The position numbers and the translations under genes are program-made. From Rhodobacteraceae bacterium IMCC1909 (GTDB lineage Bacteria; Pseudomonadota; Alphaproteobacteria; Rhodobacterales; Rhodobacteraceae): a stretch of DNA of 64,000 bases. Below the pieces are notes generated by a model that was not told where the DNA came from, did no database searches, and saw only the letters and a program-made list of their open reading frames with translations. Location of the stretch: the NCBI GenBank assembly GCA_030704425.1, contig JAPDHM010000003.1, positions 62,001 to 126,000 on the forward strand. The letters are read 5' to 3'. Below, in pieces: positions 9,013 to 18,060 of the stretch (the stretch's first letter is position 1; the number at the start of each line of letters is the position of its first letter).

Positions 9013-9869
9013 CAGCTATCTCCAGTGGCAACATTGAGGGTTGGGAACTGGCCCCATTCGGTCCAGCTTCCGTCATAAAGCGCATGATCGGACTTGCCGA
9101 TGCGTTCAAGGGCCAGCGATAACACGGCAGCCGTGACACCAGATCCGCAGGTTGTAATCGCAGGCTTGGATAAATCCACGCCAGCTTTGCGAAACTCTTC
9201 GTTCAGCTCGGCTGTGGTTTTCATCGTATGATCACCGTTGAGAACTTGGGTGAAGGGAAGATTTTTTGAGCCTGGAATATGGCCGGTCCGCAAGCCTTGG
9301 CGCGGTTCTGGCGCATCTCCGCGAAACCTTGCGGCGGCGCGGGCGTCAATAATCTCATGATCCCGCAATTTGGCGGCATGGGCGACCCGTGTGACGTCGC
9401 GCACCATATGGGGGCGCGGTTGCACGGTCATGTGGCGATCGCGAATGATCGGGGCGCCTATGTCGACCGGATTGCCATCTGCAATCCATTTCGGCAGGCC
9501 CCCATCCAGAACGGCAATTGAATCATGCCCCATCATGCGGAAGAGCCACCAGACCCGCGCGGCTGAAAATAGGCCCTTAGAATCATAGACCACGATTTGA
9601 TGCCCATCGCCAACACCCAGGGCGCGCACACGAGACATAAATTTTTCAACCGGCGGCACCATATGCGGTAGGCTGGAGCGGTGATCGGAAATATCATCGA
9701 TGTCAAAGAACCGTGCGCCCGGAATATGGCCCATTTCAAATTCAGTGAAGGCATTGCGGTCTTCGTTCGGCAAATGCCAGCTTGCATCCAGAACGCGCAG
9801 GTCGGGATGTTTCAAATTGTTCTTGAGCCATTGTGTCGAGACAAGTGTCTTGGGATCGTCTTGTGCCAT
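9012..9869 (-). CDS. sseA: 3-Mercaptopyruvate sulfurtransferase
   Basis: Moves sulfur from 3-mercaptopyruvate to a thiol or cyanide acceptor in the cytoplasm. Two rhodanese domains are visible in 285 residues: a catalytically silent first one (about 1-140) and an active second one with C241 in the loop CGSGVTA, the signature that separates mercaptopyruvate enzymes from thiosulfate sulfurtransferases (CRKGVTA type). GHIPGSKNLPF in domain 2 is also typical. It is first in a two-gene unit with the aminotransferase, with a one-base overlap. Confidence 0.95.
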   Translation of the reverse strand: MAQDDPKTLVSTQWLKNNLKHPDLRVLDASWHLPNEDRNAFTEFEMGHIPGARFFDIDDISDHRSSLPHMVPPVEKFMSRVRALGVGDGHQIVVYDSKGLFSAARVWWLFRMMGHDSIAVLDGGLPKWIADGNPVDIGAPIIRDRHMTVQPRPHMVRDVTRVAHAAKLRDHEIIDARAAARFRGDAPEPRQGLRTGHIPGSKNLPFTQVLNGDHTMKTTAELNEEFRKAGVDLSKPAITTCGSGVTAAVLSLALERIGKSDHALYDGSWTEWGQFPTLNVATGDS

Positions 9870-9956
9870 GCAGCCCCCTTGGGATGGCTTTGGATTTAAC
9901 GGCTGTGGGGCAACAAAACAAGAGGGGCAAGGCCTATAGTTTGCAGCTGTGGCGCT

Positions 9957-10433
9957 TTAGATGCCTTGCTTCAAGAGACGTTGTTTTTGCCGGCCCCAGT
10001 CGCGTTTGGCCTCAGTGGCGCGTTTATCATGGTTCTTTTTGCCCTTGGCGATGCCCAATTTGATTTTCACCCGGCCCACATGGTTGAAATACATCACCAA
10101 TGGCACAAGCGTCATTCCCTCCCGTTGCGTGGCATTCCAAAGCCGCGACAGCTCGCGTTTGGAAACCAGCAATTTGCGACGACGCTTTTCCACATGACCC
10201 CAGGTCTGTGCTTGCTCATAGGGGGCGATATAGGAGTTCACCAACCACAGCTCCCCCTCTTCAACCGCCGCGTAGCTTTCGGCGATGTTGCCAGATTTCT
10301 CCCGCAGAGATTTCACCTCAGACCCCATGAGCATGACGCCGCATTCGATATCGCTCTCAATCGCATAGTCATACCGCGCGCGGCGGTATTCAGCGATGAT
10401 TCGATAATTGGGATCTGATTTCGTTTGGACCAT
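9957..10433 (-). CDS. smpB: SsrA-binding protein SmpB
   Basis: Partner of tmRNA in trans-translation: it brings tmRNA to stalled ribosomes. The 158-residue length is standard. The OB-fold core contains [19 protein letters not shown] and [10 protein letters not shown], followed by the conserved [13 protein letters not shown] segment and the basic, helical tail ([20 protein letters not shown]) that enters the decoding centre. It lies downstream of dapA with about 100 bases between that contain a strong hairpin, so it may have its own promoter. Confidence 0.97.
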   Translation of the reverse strand: MVQTKSDPNYRIIAEYRRARYDYAIESDIECGVMLMGSEVKSLREKSGNIAESYAAVEEGELWLVNSYIAPYEQAQTWGHVEKRRRKLLVSKRELSRLWNATQREGMTLVPLVMYFNHVGRVKIKLGIAKGKKNHDKRATEAKRDWGRQKQRLLKQGI

Positions 10434-10481
10434 GATGACGCCTATATAGGTAGGACAGATCGGCTTGCCAATGGGCCGGCC

Positions 10482-10540
10482 GACTAATGCCCAAGCAGGA
10501 TCCCCAAACCAGGTATGGCTTGGGGGCAGTGGGCTTAGTC
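10482..10540 (-). terminator. Extended hairpin at the end of dapA
   Basis: A long imperfect stem: GACTAA (10482-10487) pairs with TTAGTC (10535-10540), GCCCA with TGGGC (10530-10534), and CCCCAA (10502-10507) with TTGGGG (10520-10525). It takes in the dapA stop codon. No clear U-run follows on the minus strand, so it may be a processing or attenuation stem rather than a full terminator before smpB. Confidence 0.5.
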
Positions 10541-11407
10541 GATCAAACCAGCATAGCGCAGGGCGGCGTCCATGGCGGATTTGGCGTCATCGCTCAAACC
10601 AACCAAAGGTGAGCGCACCTCTCGCGTGCACAGCCCCAACTTTGACAGACCGTATTTGGTGCTGACCAGACCGGGTTCTTGGAATGTGGCGAGGTGCAGC
10701 GGCATCAACTTATCGGTAATTTTGAGCGCGGTTGCATAATCGCCAGCCAAAGTGGCCTCTTGCATTTGCGCGCAAAGCGCCGGGGCCATATTGGCCGTCA
10801 CCGAGATACACCCGATGCCGCCATGGGCGTTGAAGCCCAGGGCCGTTGCATCTTCGCCCGAGAGTTGGACAAAATCTTCACCGCAGGTAAGGCGCTGTTT
10901 TGGAACGCGCGACAGATCACCTGTGGCATCTTTGACGCCAATGATATGTTTGTGAGCGGCCAGCTCGCCCATGGTTTCAACACTCATATCCACCGCGGAA
11001 CGGCCGGGGATATTGTAGATGATTATATCCATGCCGCAGTCGGCCGCGGCCAGAAAATGTGCCTTCAAACCGGCCTGCGTGGGTTTGTTGTAATAGGGGG
11101 TCACCACCAAAGCCGCAGTGGCGCCCGCCTCTTTGGCCGCTTTGACCAGGCGCACGGTTTCGGCTGTATTGTTGGAGCCGGCACCGGCGATCACAGGAAC
11201 CCGTCCGGCCGCTTGTGCGACCACAACTTCCACAACCATGTCATGCTCTTCATGTGTCAAAGTCGGGCTTTCGCCGGTTGTGCCCACTGGCACCAACCCA
11301 TGGCTGCCCTGGTCAATGTGCCAATCTACCAGCTTCTTGAGCGCGTCGACATCCACTTTGCCGTTTGCAAACGGCGTGACAAGTGCAGGCAGAGATCCTG
11401 TAATCAT
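10535..11407 (-). CDS. dapA: 4-Hydroxy-tetrahydrodipicolinate synthase
   Basis: First committed enzyme of lysine and diaminopimelate synthesis; it condenses pyruvate with aspartate semialdehyde. The Schiff-base lysine is K159 in [10 protein letters not shown]. Other active-site elements are the GTTGESPTL loop (42-50), VVTPYYNKP and YNIPGRS. The open frame extends to an ATG at 11422, but that ATG and the next bases (ATGAAAGGAAG) look like the ribosome-binding site of the ATG at 11407, which starts [13 protein letters not shown] as in other DapA proteins; I use 11407 (290 residues). It is divergent from the lytic transglycosylase, and the two promoters share about 120 bases. Confidence 0.96.
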   Translation of the reverse strand: MITGSLPALVTPFANGKVDVDALKKLVDWHIDQGSHGLVPVGTTGESPTLTHEEHDMVVEVVVAQAAGRVPVIAGAGSNNTAETVRLVKAAKEAGATAALVVTPYYNKPTQAGLKAHFLAAADCGMDIIIYNIPGRSAVDMSVETMGELAAHKHIIGVKDATGDLSRVPKQRLTCGEDFVQLSGEDATALGFNAHGGIGCISVTANMAPALCAQMQEATLAGDYATALKITDKLMPLHLATFQEPGLVSTKYGLSKLGLCTREVRSPLVGLSDDAKSAMDAALRYAGLID

Positions 11408-11529
11408 TGCGCTTCCTTTCATCTGGGGCGTAAGTGCCCGGGCAGTCGTCGGCGGACACTAGCTTGCCGCATGGGATTTGCCAAGATTTGCGATTGAAAG
11501 TTTTTGCCTCAGAGCGCAAGTTAAAGCTC

Positions 11530-13524
11530 ATGCGTATTCTCCTTTATCTCGTGGTCTCTTGGTGCTTCGCAACATCTACCTTGGCACAGGACGTGCCCGC
11601 TTTGGCCTCTTTGAGCGCTGCCTATGTCGCGCAAGCGAAGGGCAAATGGGACGAGGCGCTGGATCTGGCCAAACCGGCGGGGCAGGTGGCGGTTGACCTC
11701 ATTCAATGGGATCGCCTGCGCGCGGGTCGCGGCCAATTTTCTGAGGCCACTGCGTTTTTAAAGCGCCGTCCGGATTGGCCCGGTTTGCCTTATTTGCGCC
11801 AGCGCTCCGAGGCGACCATCGAGCCAGATGCCGCGCCGCAGGATGTGATTGCTTTTTTCTCTAACCATCCGCCGAAGACCGCAAAGGGCGCTTTGCGACT
11901 GGCGCAGGCGCTCAATAAAACTGGGCAGAAAGCGAGCGCCATTACGGCGGCACAATGGGGATGGAGCAGTTTTAACATGCTCGCGAGCCTCGAGGACGCG
12001 TATCTTGAGATGTTTGGGCCGCATCTGAAAGCACAACATGCCGCACGCTTAGATCGTTTGCTCTGGCAGGGTGATTTGGCCAGTGCGGAACGACTGCTGG
12101 GGCGCGTCACGGCCGGGCAGGCGCATTTGGCCCGGGCCCGAATAGCGCTGCAAAAGAAAGAAAACGGTGTCACGCGGTTGCTGGCCAATGTGCCAAAAAG
12201 CCTGAAATCCGATCCCGGTTTGGCCTATGACCGGTTTCAATGGCGGCTTGCACGCGGGCACACAGAGGATGCCATCGATCTGATGCTGCAAAGATCCTCC
12301 TCAGCCTTGGCATTGGGACGACCAGAGAAATGGGCCGGCCATCGTATGTCGATTGCGCGGGATCTTCTGTGGGATAGGGCCCATGCAAAAGCCTATGAGC
12401 TGGCCGCAAGTCACCATTTGGCACCGGGAGATGACTATGCGGCCTTAGAGTGGCTGGCGGGCTTTATTGCTCTGCGAAAACTGAAACGCCCCGAGACAGC
12501 GTTGGTGCATTTTAAAAATCATGGAGCGGCTGTTGGCAGCGAAATTTCATTGGGCCGGACCCATTATTGGCAAGGTCGGGCATTCAAGGCCTTGGGTCAA
12601 GCAGATAAGGCGCAGCAGGCTTTCGCTCAGGGCGCGCGCTTTCAAACCTCGTTTTACGGATTGCTCGCCGCCCAAGAGGCAGGGCTGCCGATGCAGCCCA
12701 GTTTGGCTGGAACTGAAGTGGAACTAGAGTGGCGGCAGGCAGACTTTGTGAAGTCCAGCGTCTATGAGGCTGGGCTTCTATTGATTCAGGTCGACCGTTC
12801 GCGGTTTGGCGTGCGATTTTTGACCCATTTGGCTGAAAGTCAAAGTCCGAAGGGGTTGGCGCAAATGGGCCGTATGGCCGAAGAGATGGATCATCCTTAC
12901 TTGGAGCTTATGCTGGGCAAGCGCGCTTCACGCTATGGGACAATGATGGAACGGCATTTCTACCCCTTGACCTCGCGATTGATGCGGCCCGGCGCAATCG
13001 CGCCTGAGTTGGCTTTGGCGATCGCCCGTCGGGAAAGTGAATTTTTTGCCGGCGCAATTTCGGGGGTAGGCGCGCTGGGCTTGATGCAGGTCATGCCCCG
13101 AACAGCCAAGGAAATGGCCAGTAAGTTGGGGGTAGGCTATTCGCGCAGCAAGATGCTGAAGGATCCAGACTATAATGCAAAAATTGGCATTCGATATCTT
13201 GAGGAGCTGACAGAAGAATTTGGCAATAGCTTCGTTCATATCGCCGCCGCCTATAATGCTGGCCCCAGCCGCGCCCATGCTTGGACCGCCAAACTTGGTG
13301 ATCCGCGCTCGCCGGAGGTGGATGTGATCGATTGGATCGAACAAATTCCGTTCAGCGAGACCCGCAACTACGTGATGCGGGTGATGGAAAGCCTGCCCAA
13401 TTATCGCGCGCGTTTGGCGGGCCAAGCGTTGCCTTTGCGGTTTTTGCAAGAATTGAAGGGCGCCTACAGCCCAGAGCCGATTTTCGCCGCTCCGGCAGTT
13501 TCGCTGCGCCCGATTAGCCGGTAG
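11530..13524 (+). CDS. Soluble lytic murein transglycosylase (Slt70-like)
   Basis: Periplasmic enzyme that cleaves peptidoglycan glycan strands to 1,6-anhydro products. The start at 11530 gives a clean signal peptide (MRILLYLVVSWCFATSTLA, cleavage before QDVP); the frame is open upstream to 11434, but that extension is not signal-like. A long alpha-solenoid (about 25-470) precedes the goose-type lysozyme domain with catalytic E502 in ARRESEF, then ISGVGALGLMQVMPRTA and IAAAYNAGPSRA. About 664 residues, typical of the Slt70 architecture. A perfect hairpin follows the stop. The neighbouring EamA gene converges on it. Confidence 0.93.
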   Translation: MRILLYLVVSWCFATSTLAQDVPALASLSAAYVAQAKGKWDEALDLAKPAGQVAVDLIQWDRLRAGRGQFSEATAFLKRRPDWPGLPYLRQRSEATIEPDAAPQDVIAFFSNHPPKTAKGALRLAQALNKTGQKASAITAAQWGWSSFNMLASLEDAYLEMFGPHLKAQHAARLDRLLWQGDLASAERLLGRVTAGQAHLARARIALQKKENGVTRLLANVPKSLKSDPGLAYDRFQWRLARGHTEDAIDLMLQRSSSALALGRPEKWAGHRMSIARDLLWDRAHAKAYELAASHHLAPGDDYAALEWLAGFIALRKLKRPETALVHFKNHGAAVGSEISLGRTHYWQGRAFKALGQADKAQQAFAQGARFQTSFYGLLAAQEAGLPMQPSLAGTEVELEWRQADFVKSSVYEAGLLLIQVDRSRFGVRFLTHLAESQSPKGLAQMGRMAEEMDHPYLELMLGKRASRYGTMMERHFYPLTSRLMRPGAIAPELALAIARRESEFFAGAISGVGALGLMQVMPRTAKEMASKLGVGYSRSKMLKDPDYNAKIGIRYLEELTEEFGNSFVHIAAAYNAGPSRAHAWTAKLGDPRSPEVDVIDWIEQIPFSETRNYVMRVMESLPNYRARLAGQALPLRFLQELKGAYSPEPIFAAPAVSLRPISR

Positions 13525-13536
13525 CGCCGCCGCCGC

Positions 13537-13561
13537 AAAGCCGCCCCGAGGGGGCGGTTTC
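13537..13561. terminator. Rho-independent terminator between the convergent slt and EamA genes
   Basis: CCGCCCC (13541-13547) and GGGGCGG (13551-13557) form a perfect 7-bp stem with a 3-base loop, flanked by AAAG and TTTC. It can stop transcription from both sides: the slt gene on the plus strand and the EamA transporter gene on the minus strand. Confidence 0.8.
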
Positions 13562-13574
13562 GCTCTGGCGTGTC

Positions 13575-14447
13575 TTAGCTCTTGGCTACTCTTGCCCGCC
13601 ACAGGGTAAACAGCCCGGCCGCGACAACCAAAAGCGCGCCGACGGCCACATTTGGGCGTACAATTTCACCAAAAACCAAAACGCCGATCGAGGCACCGAA
13701 CACCAATTGCAGATAGGTGAAGGGTTGTACGGCACTGGCCTCAGCCACCTCGTAACAGCGAATGAGTAACCAATGTCCCACCGCCCCGGTGCAGCACAGG
13801 CAAAGCATCAAGATCCAGTCGCTTGGGCTCATATTCTCAAAATGAAACGCGCCGACGACACTCATCAACAGGCACCCCATGACGCCGGTCCAAAAGAAGC
13901 TGGTTGCGGTGCTGTCCAGGCGGGCGACATATCGCGTGAGCAGGCTGTAAAGTGCGAACATGAAAGCGGCGAGAACGGGGATGATCGCATAGGGGGAGAA
14001 CACTCCGAATCCTGGCTCTAAAATCACCAGCACTCCACAAAACCCGACGGCAATTGCGAGCCAACGCCGCCAACCGACTGTCTCGCCGAGAATGGGCCCC
14101 GAGAGCGCCGCTACGATGAGGGTATAGGCTGAAAAAATTGCAAGGCTTTCGACCATGCCAAGCAAGGTAAAAGCGGTGACCATGACGCAGATTTCTGCGG
14201 CCAAGAGCACCCCGCGAAAGGCCTGAATTACGGGCTGTTTGGTGCGTGCCGCATTGCTCAAACCGCCAGCTTGCTTGGCTGAAACGGTCATCACGAAAGC
14301 GGCAAAGAACCAATAGCGCACCATCACCACCATATAAACATTGTAGGTGGACGAAAGGTGCAGGCTCAAACCATCTTGTACCGAGAAGATCAGGGTTGTC
14401 GCCACCATCAGCAGAACGCCAAGCCGTGTATTGGTGCCGGCACTCAT
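13575..14447 (-). CDS. EamA (DMT superfamily) transporter
   Basis: Ten-helix inner-membrane carrier with two EamA repeats (about 10-140 and 150-285), each ending near a conserved small-residue and Glu motif (GPILGETVGWRRW, GVLVFGEIVRPN). 290 residues, the normal length. Substrates of this family range from metabolites to amino acids and cannot be told from sequence. Its ATG overlaps the stop of mnmD by 4 bp, so the two are cotranscribed, though a functional link to tRNA modification is not evident. Confidence 0.9.
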   Translation of the reverse strand: MSAGTNTRLGVLLMVATTLIFSVQDGLSLHLSSTYNVYMVVMVRYWFFAAFVMTVSAKQAGGLSNAARTKQPVIQAFRGVLLAAEICVMVTAFTLLGMVESLAIFSAYTLIVAALSGPILGETVGWRRWLAIAVGFCGVLVILEPGFGVFSPYAIIPVLAAFMFALYSLLTRYVARLDSTATSFFWTGVMGCLLMSVVGAFHFENMSPSDWILMLCLCCTGAVGHWLLIRCYEVAEASAVQPFTYLQLVFGASIGVLVFGEIVRPNVAVGALLVVAAGLFTLWRARVAKS

Positions 14448-15106
14448 GGTTTAATTCCCTGAGTCATATGCCTTTTGCGTCCAAAACCTGGGTGCCGGAT
14501 GACCTCAAATCCACCTGCTTGCAATCCGCGGCGGACAAAGCCCGCGGCCGTGTAAGTGGCGCAGCTTCCGCCGGTTTTGGTATGTGTGGCCACCTCAGCC
14601 ATGAGGTTGGCTTCCCAGAGCTCTGGGTTTTTGGCGGGAGAAAACCCATCTAGAAACCAAGCATCCGCCTGGCCTGACCACTTGGGCAGGGTGTCGCGGG
14701 CGTCGCCTAAAATTACCTCAAAGCGCAGATCGTGCAGGGTGATGCGGTTGCCCCATAAGGGGGCCAATTCCGCGGCTAGGTCTTGCAATGGCGCAAAGGC
14801 TTTGTGGGCTGTGGTCATTTGATCTGGTGATAAAGGAAAGGCCTCAAAGCTTGTGTAGTGTAAAACGCCACTTTGCCCGGATTGGCGCCAAGCGGCCAAG
14901 GAGACCAAAAGGTTCAAACCCGTGCCAAACCCCAATTCGGCGATATGAAATCCATCGCAATAACGGTCTGGCAGATTATTGCCCGCAAGAAACACATGCT
15001 CCGTTTCCGCCAACCCATCGTCGAGCGAATAATAGGGGTCATCAAATTTTGTGGAGAAGGGCGTGTCTGCTCGCCATTCTATGCGATTGGGCTGGTGGTT
15101 GAGCAT
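14444..15106 (-). CDS. mnmD: MnmD-type tRNA (mnm5s2U34) methyltransferase
   Basis: Methylates the 5-aminomethyl group of U34 in certain tRNAs, the last step to mnm5U. The 220-residue protein corresponds to the N-terminal half of E. coli MnmC. It begins with the substrate-domain pattern (IEWRADTPFSTKFDDPYYS), has the SAM motif ELGFGTGLN (about 57-65), the DARDTLP stretch and the active-site loop DAWFLDGFSPAKNPELW. The FAD oxidase half of MnmC is absent; a separate FAD oxidoreductase is divergently encoded 36 bases away, so the two MnmC activities may be split between two genes here. Confidence 0.92.
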   Translation of the reverse strand: MLNHQPNRIEWRADTPFSTKFDDPYYSLDDGLAETEHVFLAGNNLPDRYCDGFHIAELGFGTGLNLLVSLAAWRQSGQSGVLHYTSFEAFPLSPDQMTTAHKAFAPLQDLAAELAPLWGNRITLHDLRFEVILGDARDTLPKWSGQADAWFLDGFSPAKNPELWEANLMAEVATHTKTGGSCATYTAAGFVRRGLQAGGFEVIRHPGFGRKRHMTQGIKP

Positions 15107-15142
15107 GGTCTACCCTAAGTATTTTGATGACCATGCAGAAGG

Positions 15143-16210
15143 GTGATGATTTTGGCAACTGCTGATGTAACGATTCTTGGGGCTGGTGTGTTTGGCCTGT
15201 CGATTGCGTTTTCTGCCGCACACCGGGGGGCGCGGGTGCGGGTGATCGATCCAGCTGGTGTGGCGCAGGGTGCCAGCGGCGGGCTGGTTGGAGCTTTAGC
15301 GCCCCATACGCCGGATCTATGGCTGCCCAAAAAGCAATTCCAGTTTGAAAGCCTCCTGCTTGCACGCCAATTCTGGCCGGAGGTGGAACGCCTATCAGGG
15401 CTCCCGACTGGCTATGCCAATCATGGGCGGCTGCAACCGATCAATGAAGAAAGATTGATTGCGCTTGCGCTTTCACGCAGTGCGGATGCTGAGGAAAATT
15501 GGGGAGATGCCGCGGTTTGGGAGGTCATTTCAACCAGCAAGGCGGGGCCTTGGTCACCACCGTCTTCGACGGGTCAGCTGGTGCGCGATACGCTCTCGGC
15601 TCATATTCATCCGCGGCAAGCCACCAAAGCGCTGGGGCAGGCGGTGTTGGAGCTGGGCGGGGTGATCACAGCCGCAGGCACGCGTCAAGGCGCGATTGTC
15701 GATGCGCGTGGTTGGAGCGGCTTGGTAGAGATGTCACAGACTTTGGGCAAAGAGATCGGCAATGGGGTTAAGGGGCAAGCGGCCTTGTTGGATCTGGCCT
15801 GCCCTGGCGCAGCGCAGCTGTTTGCCGAGGGGCTGCATGTGGTGCCGCATTTGGATGGCACTGTAGCCATTGGATCGACCAGTGAGCGGCACTTTAAATC
15901 GGCAGATCAGACGGATGGCCAGCTTGATGATTTGATCGCCAAGGCCAAGCGCTTGTTTCCTGCGCTGCGCGATGCTCCCGTGATCGAGCGCTGGGCTGGC
16001 GTGAGGCCCCGAGCCTTTACCCGCGCACCCATGTTGGGCAGGCATCCTGTTCATCCCGATTGGTTTATCGCCAATGGTGGGTTTAAGATCGGCTTTGGCA
16101 TGGCCCCAAAGATAGCTAAAGTTATGACGGCGCTCATCCTAGATGGCGAGGATCACATCCCTGAAGATTTTCGAGCAGCAGCAAGTTTGAGGCACAAAAA
16201 TGATGGATAA
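15143..16210 (+). CDS. FAD-dependent oxidoreductase (DAO family), possible MnmC2-like enzyme
   Basis: Flavoprotein of the D-amino-acid oxidase/glycine oxidase superfamily, 355 residues. The N-terminal dinucleotide motif is ILGAGVFGLS (11-20), followed by the acidic end of the second strand in VRVIDPAG. The C-terminal flavin segment is VRPRAFTRAPMLG, then GGFKIGFGMAPKIA. Being divergent from mnmD suggests it oxidises the cmnm5U side chain, as the second domain of MnmC does; that is inference from position and fold. A glycine oxidase-like role is the alternative. The VOC gene begins within its last codons. Confidence 0.8.
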   Translation: MMILATADVTILGAGVFGLSIAFSAAHRGARVRVIDPAGVAQGASGGLVGALAPHTPDLWLPKKQFQFESLLLARQFWPEVERLSGLPTGYANHGRLQPINEERLIALALSRSADAEENWGDAAVWEVISTSKAGPWSPPSSTGQLVRDTLSAHIHPRQATKALGQAVLELGGVITAAGTRQGAIVDARGWSGLVEMSQTLGKEIGNGVKGQAALLDLACPGAAQLFAEGLHVVPHLDGTVAIGSTSERHFKSADQTDGQLDDLIAKAKRLFPALRDAPVIERWAGVRPRAFTRAPMLGRHPVHPDWFIANGGFKIGFGMAPKIAKVMTALILDGEDHIPEDFRAAASLRHKNDG

Positions 16211-16610
16211 CCCCCCCCCGATGATCGCCAGCCTGGATCACCTGGTCTTGACAGTGACGGATATCATGGCAAGCGTCGCGTTTTATCGGGACATTTTGGG
16301 AATGCAGGCACTTCAATTTGAGGCGGCTGATGGCAGCAGGCGTTGGGCTTTGGCCTTTGGCGCGCAAAAAATCAATTTGCACCCGGCACAGGCCCCTTTT
16401 ACACCCCATGCCGCAGAACCGCGTGCCGGGTCGTCGGATCTGTGCTTTTTGTCGCCGACCCCGCTGAACGCGTGGGCTGCATATTTCGAGGCCTGTGATC
16501 AAGAGGTGTTAGATGGGCCTGTGCAGCGCAGCGGGGCGCTTGGGCCGATCGTCTCGCTTTATATCCGTGATCCAGATGGGAACCTTCTGGAAATTGCCAA
16601 CCAGCTGTAG
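16200..16610 (+). CDS. VOC family (glyoxalase/dioxygenase fold) protein
   Basis: Small metalloenzyme-fold protein of 136 residues with two beta-alpha-beta-beta-beta repeats. The expected ligand positions are visible: H in SLDHLVLTV near the N-terminus, H in KINLHP, and the C-terminal E in IRDPDGNLLEI. This looks like a virulence-associated VOC protein (glyoxalase/bleomycin-resistance clan); the substrate is unknown. It overlaps the FAD oxidoreductase gene by 11 bp and is likely cotranscribed. An ATG one codon in (16203) is equally possible. Confidence 0.88.
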   Translation: MMDNPPPMIASLDHLVLTVTDIMASVAFYRDILGMQALQFEAADGSRRWALAFGAQKINLHPAQAPFTPHAAEPRAGSSDLCFLSPTPLNAWAAYFEACDQEVLDGPVQRSGALGPIVSLYIRDPDGNLLEIANQL

Positions 16611-16630
16611 AGGGGCGCTTTGATCAGCCT

Positions 16631-16996
16631 CTATGTGCGGTCGCCTTGATAGGGCAAGAACGCCTCAATCGCTGCGCTGGCAATTACGATGACATTGCCA
16701 GTATCCGGATTGGTGACATTTTGCCCGCCAAAAACTGCACGCACCTCCGCCCGGCCGCGCGGTAGGGTTGAGACCAGAGCTACGGTGTCCACTTGCGCCG
16801 GATCTTGGACGCCAATGGTCACTTGAACGCGCATCTCTTGCGGGGTGAGGCCAAGTGCGGGTTCGAGCGCTTGGAACATGGGAATGGCGGAGTGCCGAAA
16901 GGCGTCTTCAATCGCGCGGCCTGCGGCTTTGGTATAATCCTGACCATATTGATCATTGCCCATGCCCATTTCGATAATGAATCTTTGATCGCTCAT
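16631..16996 (-). CDS. Lin0512 family protein, copy 2
   Basis: Conserved protein of unknown function, 121 residues, in the Lin0512 family. Marks of the family are the MGMGNDQYGQDYTKAA start, the central IGVQDPAQVD and the late GNVIVIASAAIEAFL. It is a paralogue of the gene just upstream: the two share the N-terminal E-M-G-M-G/x-Q-D-Y-T-x-A-A pattern, the VxVQxPxxVD core and the closing VxAxxAI strand. The genes overlap by 4 bp (ATGA), so the products are made together and could form a heteromer. No signal peptide or membrane segment. Confidence 0.85.
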   Translation of the reverse strand: MSDQRFIIEMGMGNDQYGQDYTKAAGRAIEDAFRHSAIPMFQALEPALGLTPQEMRVQVTIGVQDPAQVDTVALVSTLPRGRAEVRAVFGGQNVTNPDTGNVIVIASAAIEAFLPYQGDRT

Positions 16997-17346
16997 GAGG
17001 CCACCTTCAAATCTAAGGAAACAGAAATCGCGACATTTGCCATCACCGTGGGCAGCCCATCTGGCCGCGGCACATCAAGACCGCCTGGGACGACTGTGAC
17101 CTGCACTTGGCCATAGGGAAAGACCTCTGCCACGACGTTGACATCCACTGAAGAGGGATTTTGAACGGCCACTTCCACATCAATCAGCATATCCTTTTTG
17201 GCCTTGCCGAATAATTCTGCCAGGTTGATCGAATTGTGCCACAGCGCGTCCTTGACGCCGCGCACTGCCGCTTGTGTGTAATCTTGCCGGCGCAGGGAGG
17301 CGCCCATGCCAAACTCTGTCAGCAATCGTTTTACGGCCATGGTCAT
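16993..17346 (-). CDS. Lin0512 family protein, copy 1
   Basis: 117-residue paralogue of the following gene, with FGMGASLRRQDYTQAAVRG at the N-terminus, VAVQNPSSVDV in the middle and MANVAISVSLDL at the end. No catalytic motif is recognisable. It sits 15 bases downstream of cobO, so the order is cobO, copy 1, copy 2, probably one transcript. A functional link to cobalamin is only suggested by position. Confidence 0.85.
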   Translation of the reverse strand: MTMAVKRLLTEFGMGASLRRQDYTQAAVRGVKDALWHNSINLAELFGKAKKDMLIDVEVAVQNPSSVDVNVVAEVFPYGQVQVTVVPGGLDVPRPDGLPTVMANVAISVSLDLKVAS

Positions 17347-17361
17347 GCCCTCACTTTATCT

Positions 17362-17970
17362 TTAAAATTCAACGCCAATTTGTGCCTTGATGCCTGAACG
17401 GAAGGGGTGTTTGATCAGCTCCATTTCCGTCACCAAATCGGCCGCTTCAATCAAATCTGCATGGGCGTTGCGCCCAGTGAGCACCACATGGGTCATGGGT
17501 GGTTTTTCATCGCGCAAAAAGGCGATGACCTCCTGGATATCAAGATAGTCATAACGCAGAGCGATATTGATCTCATCCAACAGCACCATGTGATTGCTTT
17601 CACCACTGATCAGCTCTTTGGCTTTGGCCCAAGCGGCCTGCGCCATTTCGGTGTCGCGGGTTTTGTCTTGGGTTTCCCAAGTGAATCCCTCTCCCATGGT
17701 ATGAAATGCGCAAAGATCGGTGAAATTCTCTAAGATTAGATCCCGCTCGCCCGTGCTCATTCCGCCTTTGATGAACTGCACCACGGCACATTTACGCTTA
17801 TGAGCAATGTGACGAAAAATCATATTGAAGGCTGCAGAGGATTTGCCCTTGCCCTTGCCGGTATGGACGATCACCAAGCCTTTTTCATCCGTCTTGGTTG
17901 CCATGATCTTGTCACGCGCGGCTTTTTTCTTAGCCATTTTCATGGCATGGCGATCAACATCTTCATTCAT
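17362..17970 (-). CDS. cobO: Cob(I)yrinic acid a,c-diamide adenosyltransferase
   Basis: Adds the 5'-deoxyadenosyl group from ATP to the cobalt of corrinoids, in de novo B12 synthesis or salvage. The 202-residue CobA/CobO/BtuR protein has its P-loop HTGKGKGKSSAA near 36-47, the VVQFIKGG strand, GEGFTWET and the ATP site LLDEINIALRYDYL. The lysine-rich N-terminal tail is common in CobO. No other cobalamin gene is in the window. It heads a short minus-strand unit with the two Lin0512 genes. Confidence 0.95.
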   Translation of the reverse strand: MNEDVDRHAMKMAKKKAARDKIMATKTDEKGLVIVHTGKGKGKSSAAFNMIFRHIAHKRKCAVVQFIKGGMSTGERDLILENFTDLCAFHTMGEGFTWETQDKTRDTEMAQAAWAKAKELISGESNHMVLLDEINIALRYDYLDIQEVIAFLRDEKPPMTHVVLTGRNAHADLIEAADLVTEMELIKHPFRSGIKAQIGVEF

Positions 17971-18060
17971 GGTGGGCTCCTGTAATTTTGCTTCAGTTTA
18001 TCGCCTTGGGGAGGGGACGCAAGCAAGGCTTTGTTAACCATGTCTTGGCAGTGCCGGTTT

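Noticed and set aside
12928-13602. Minus-strand open frame of 224 codons
   Set aside because: Antisense to the catalytic domain of the lytic transglycosylase and runs through the terminator hairpin.
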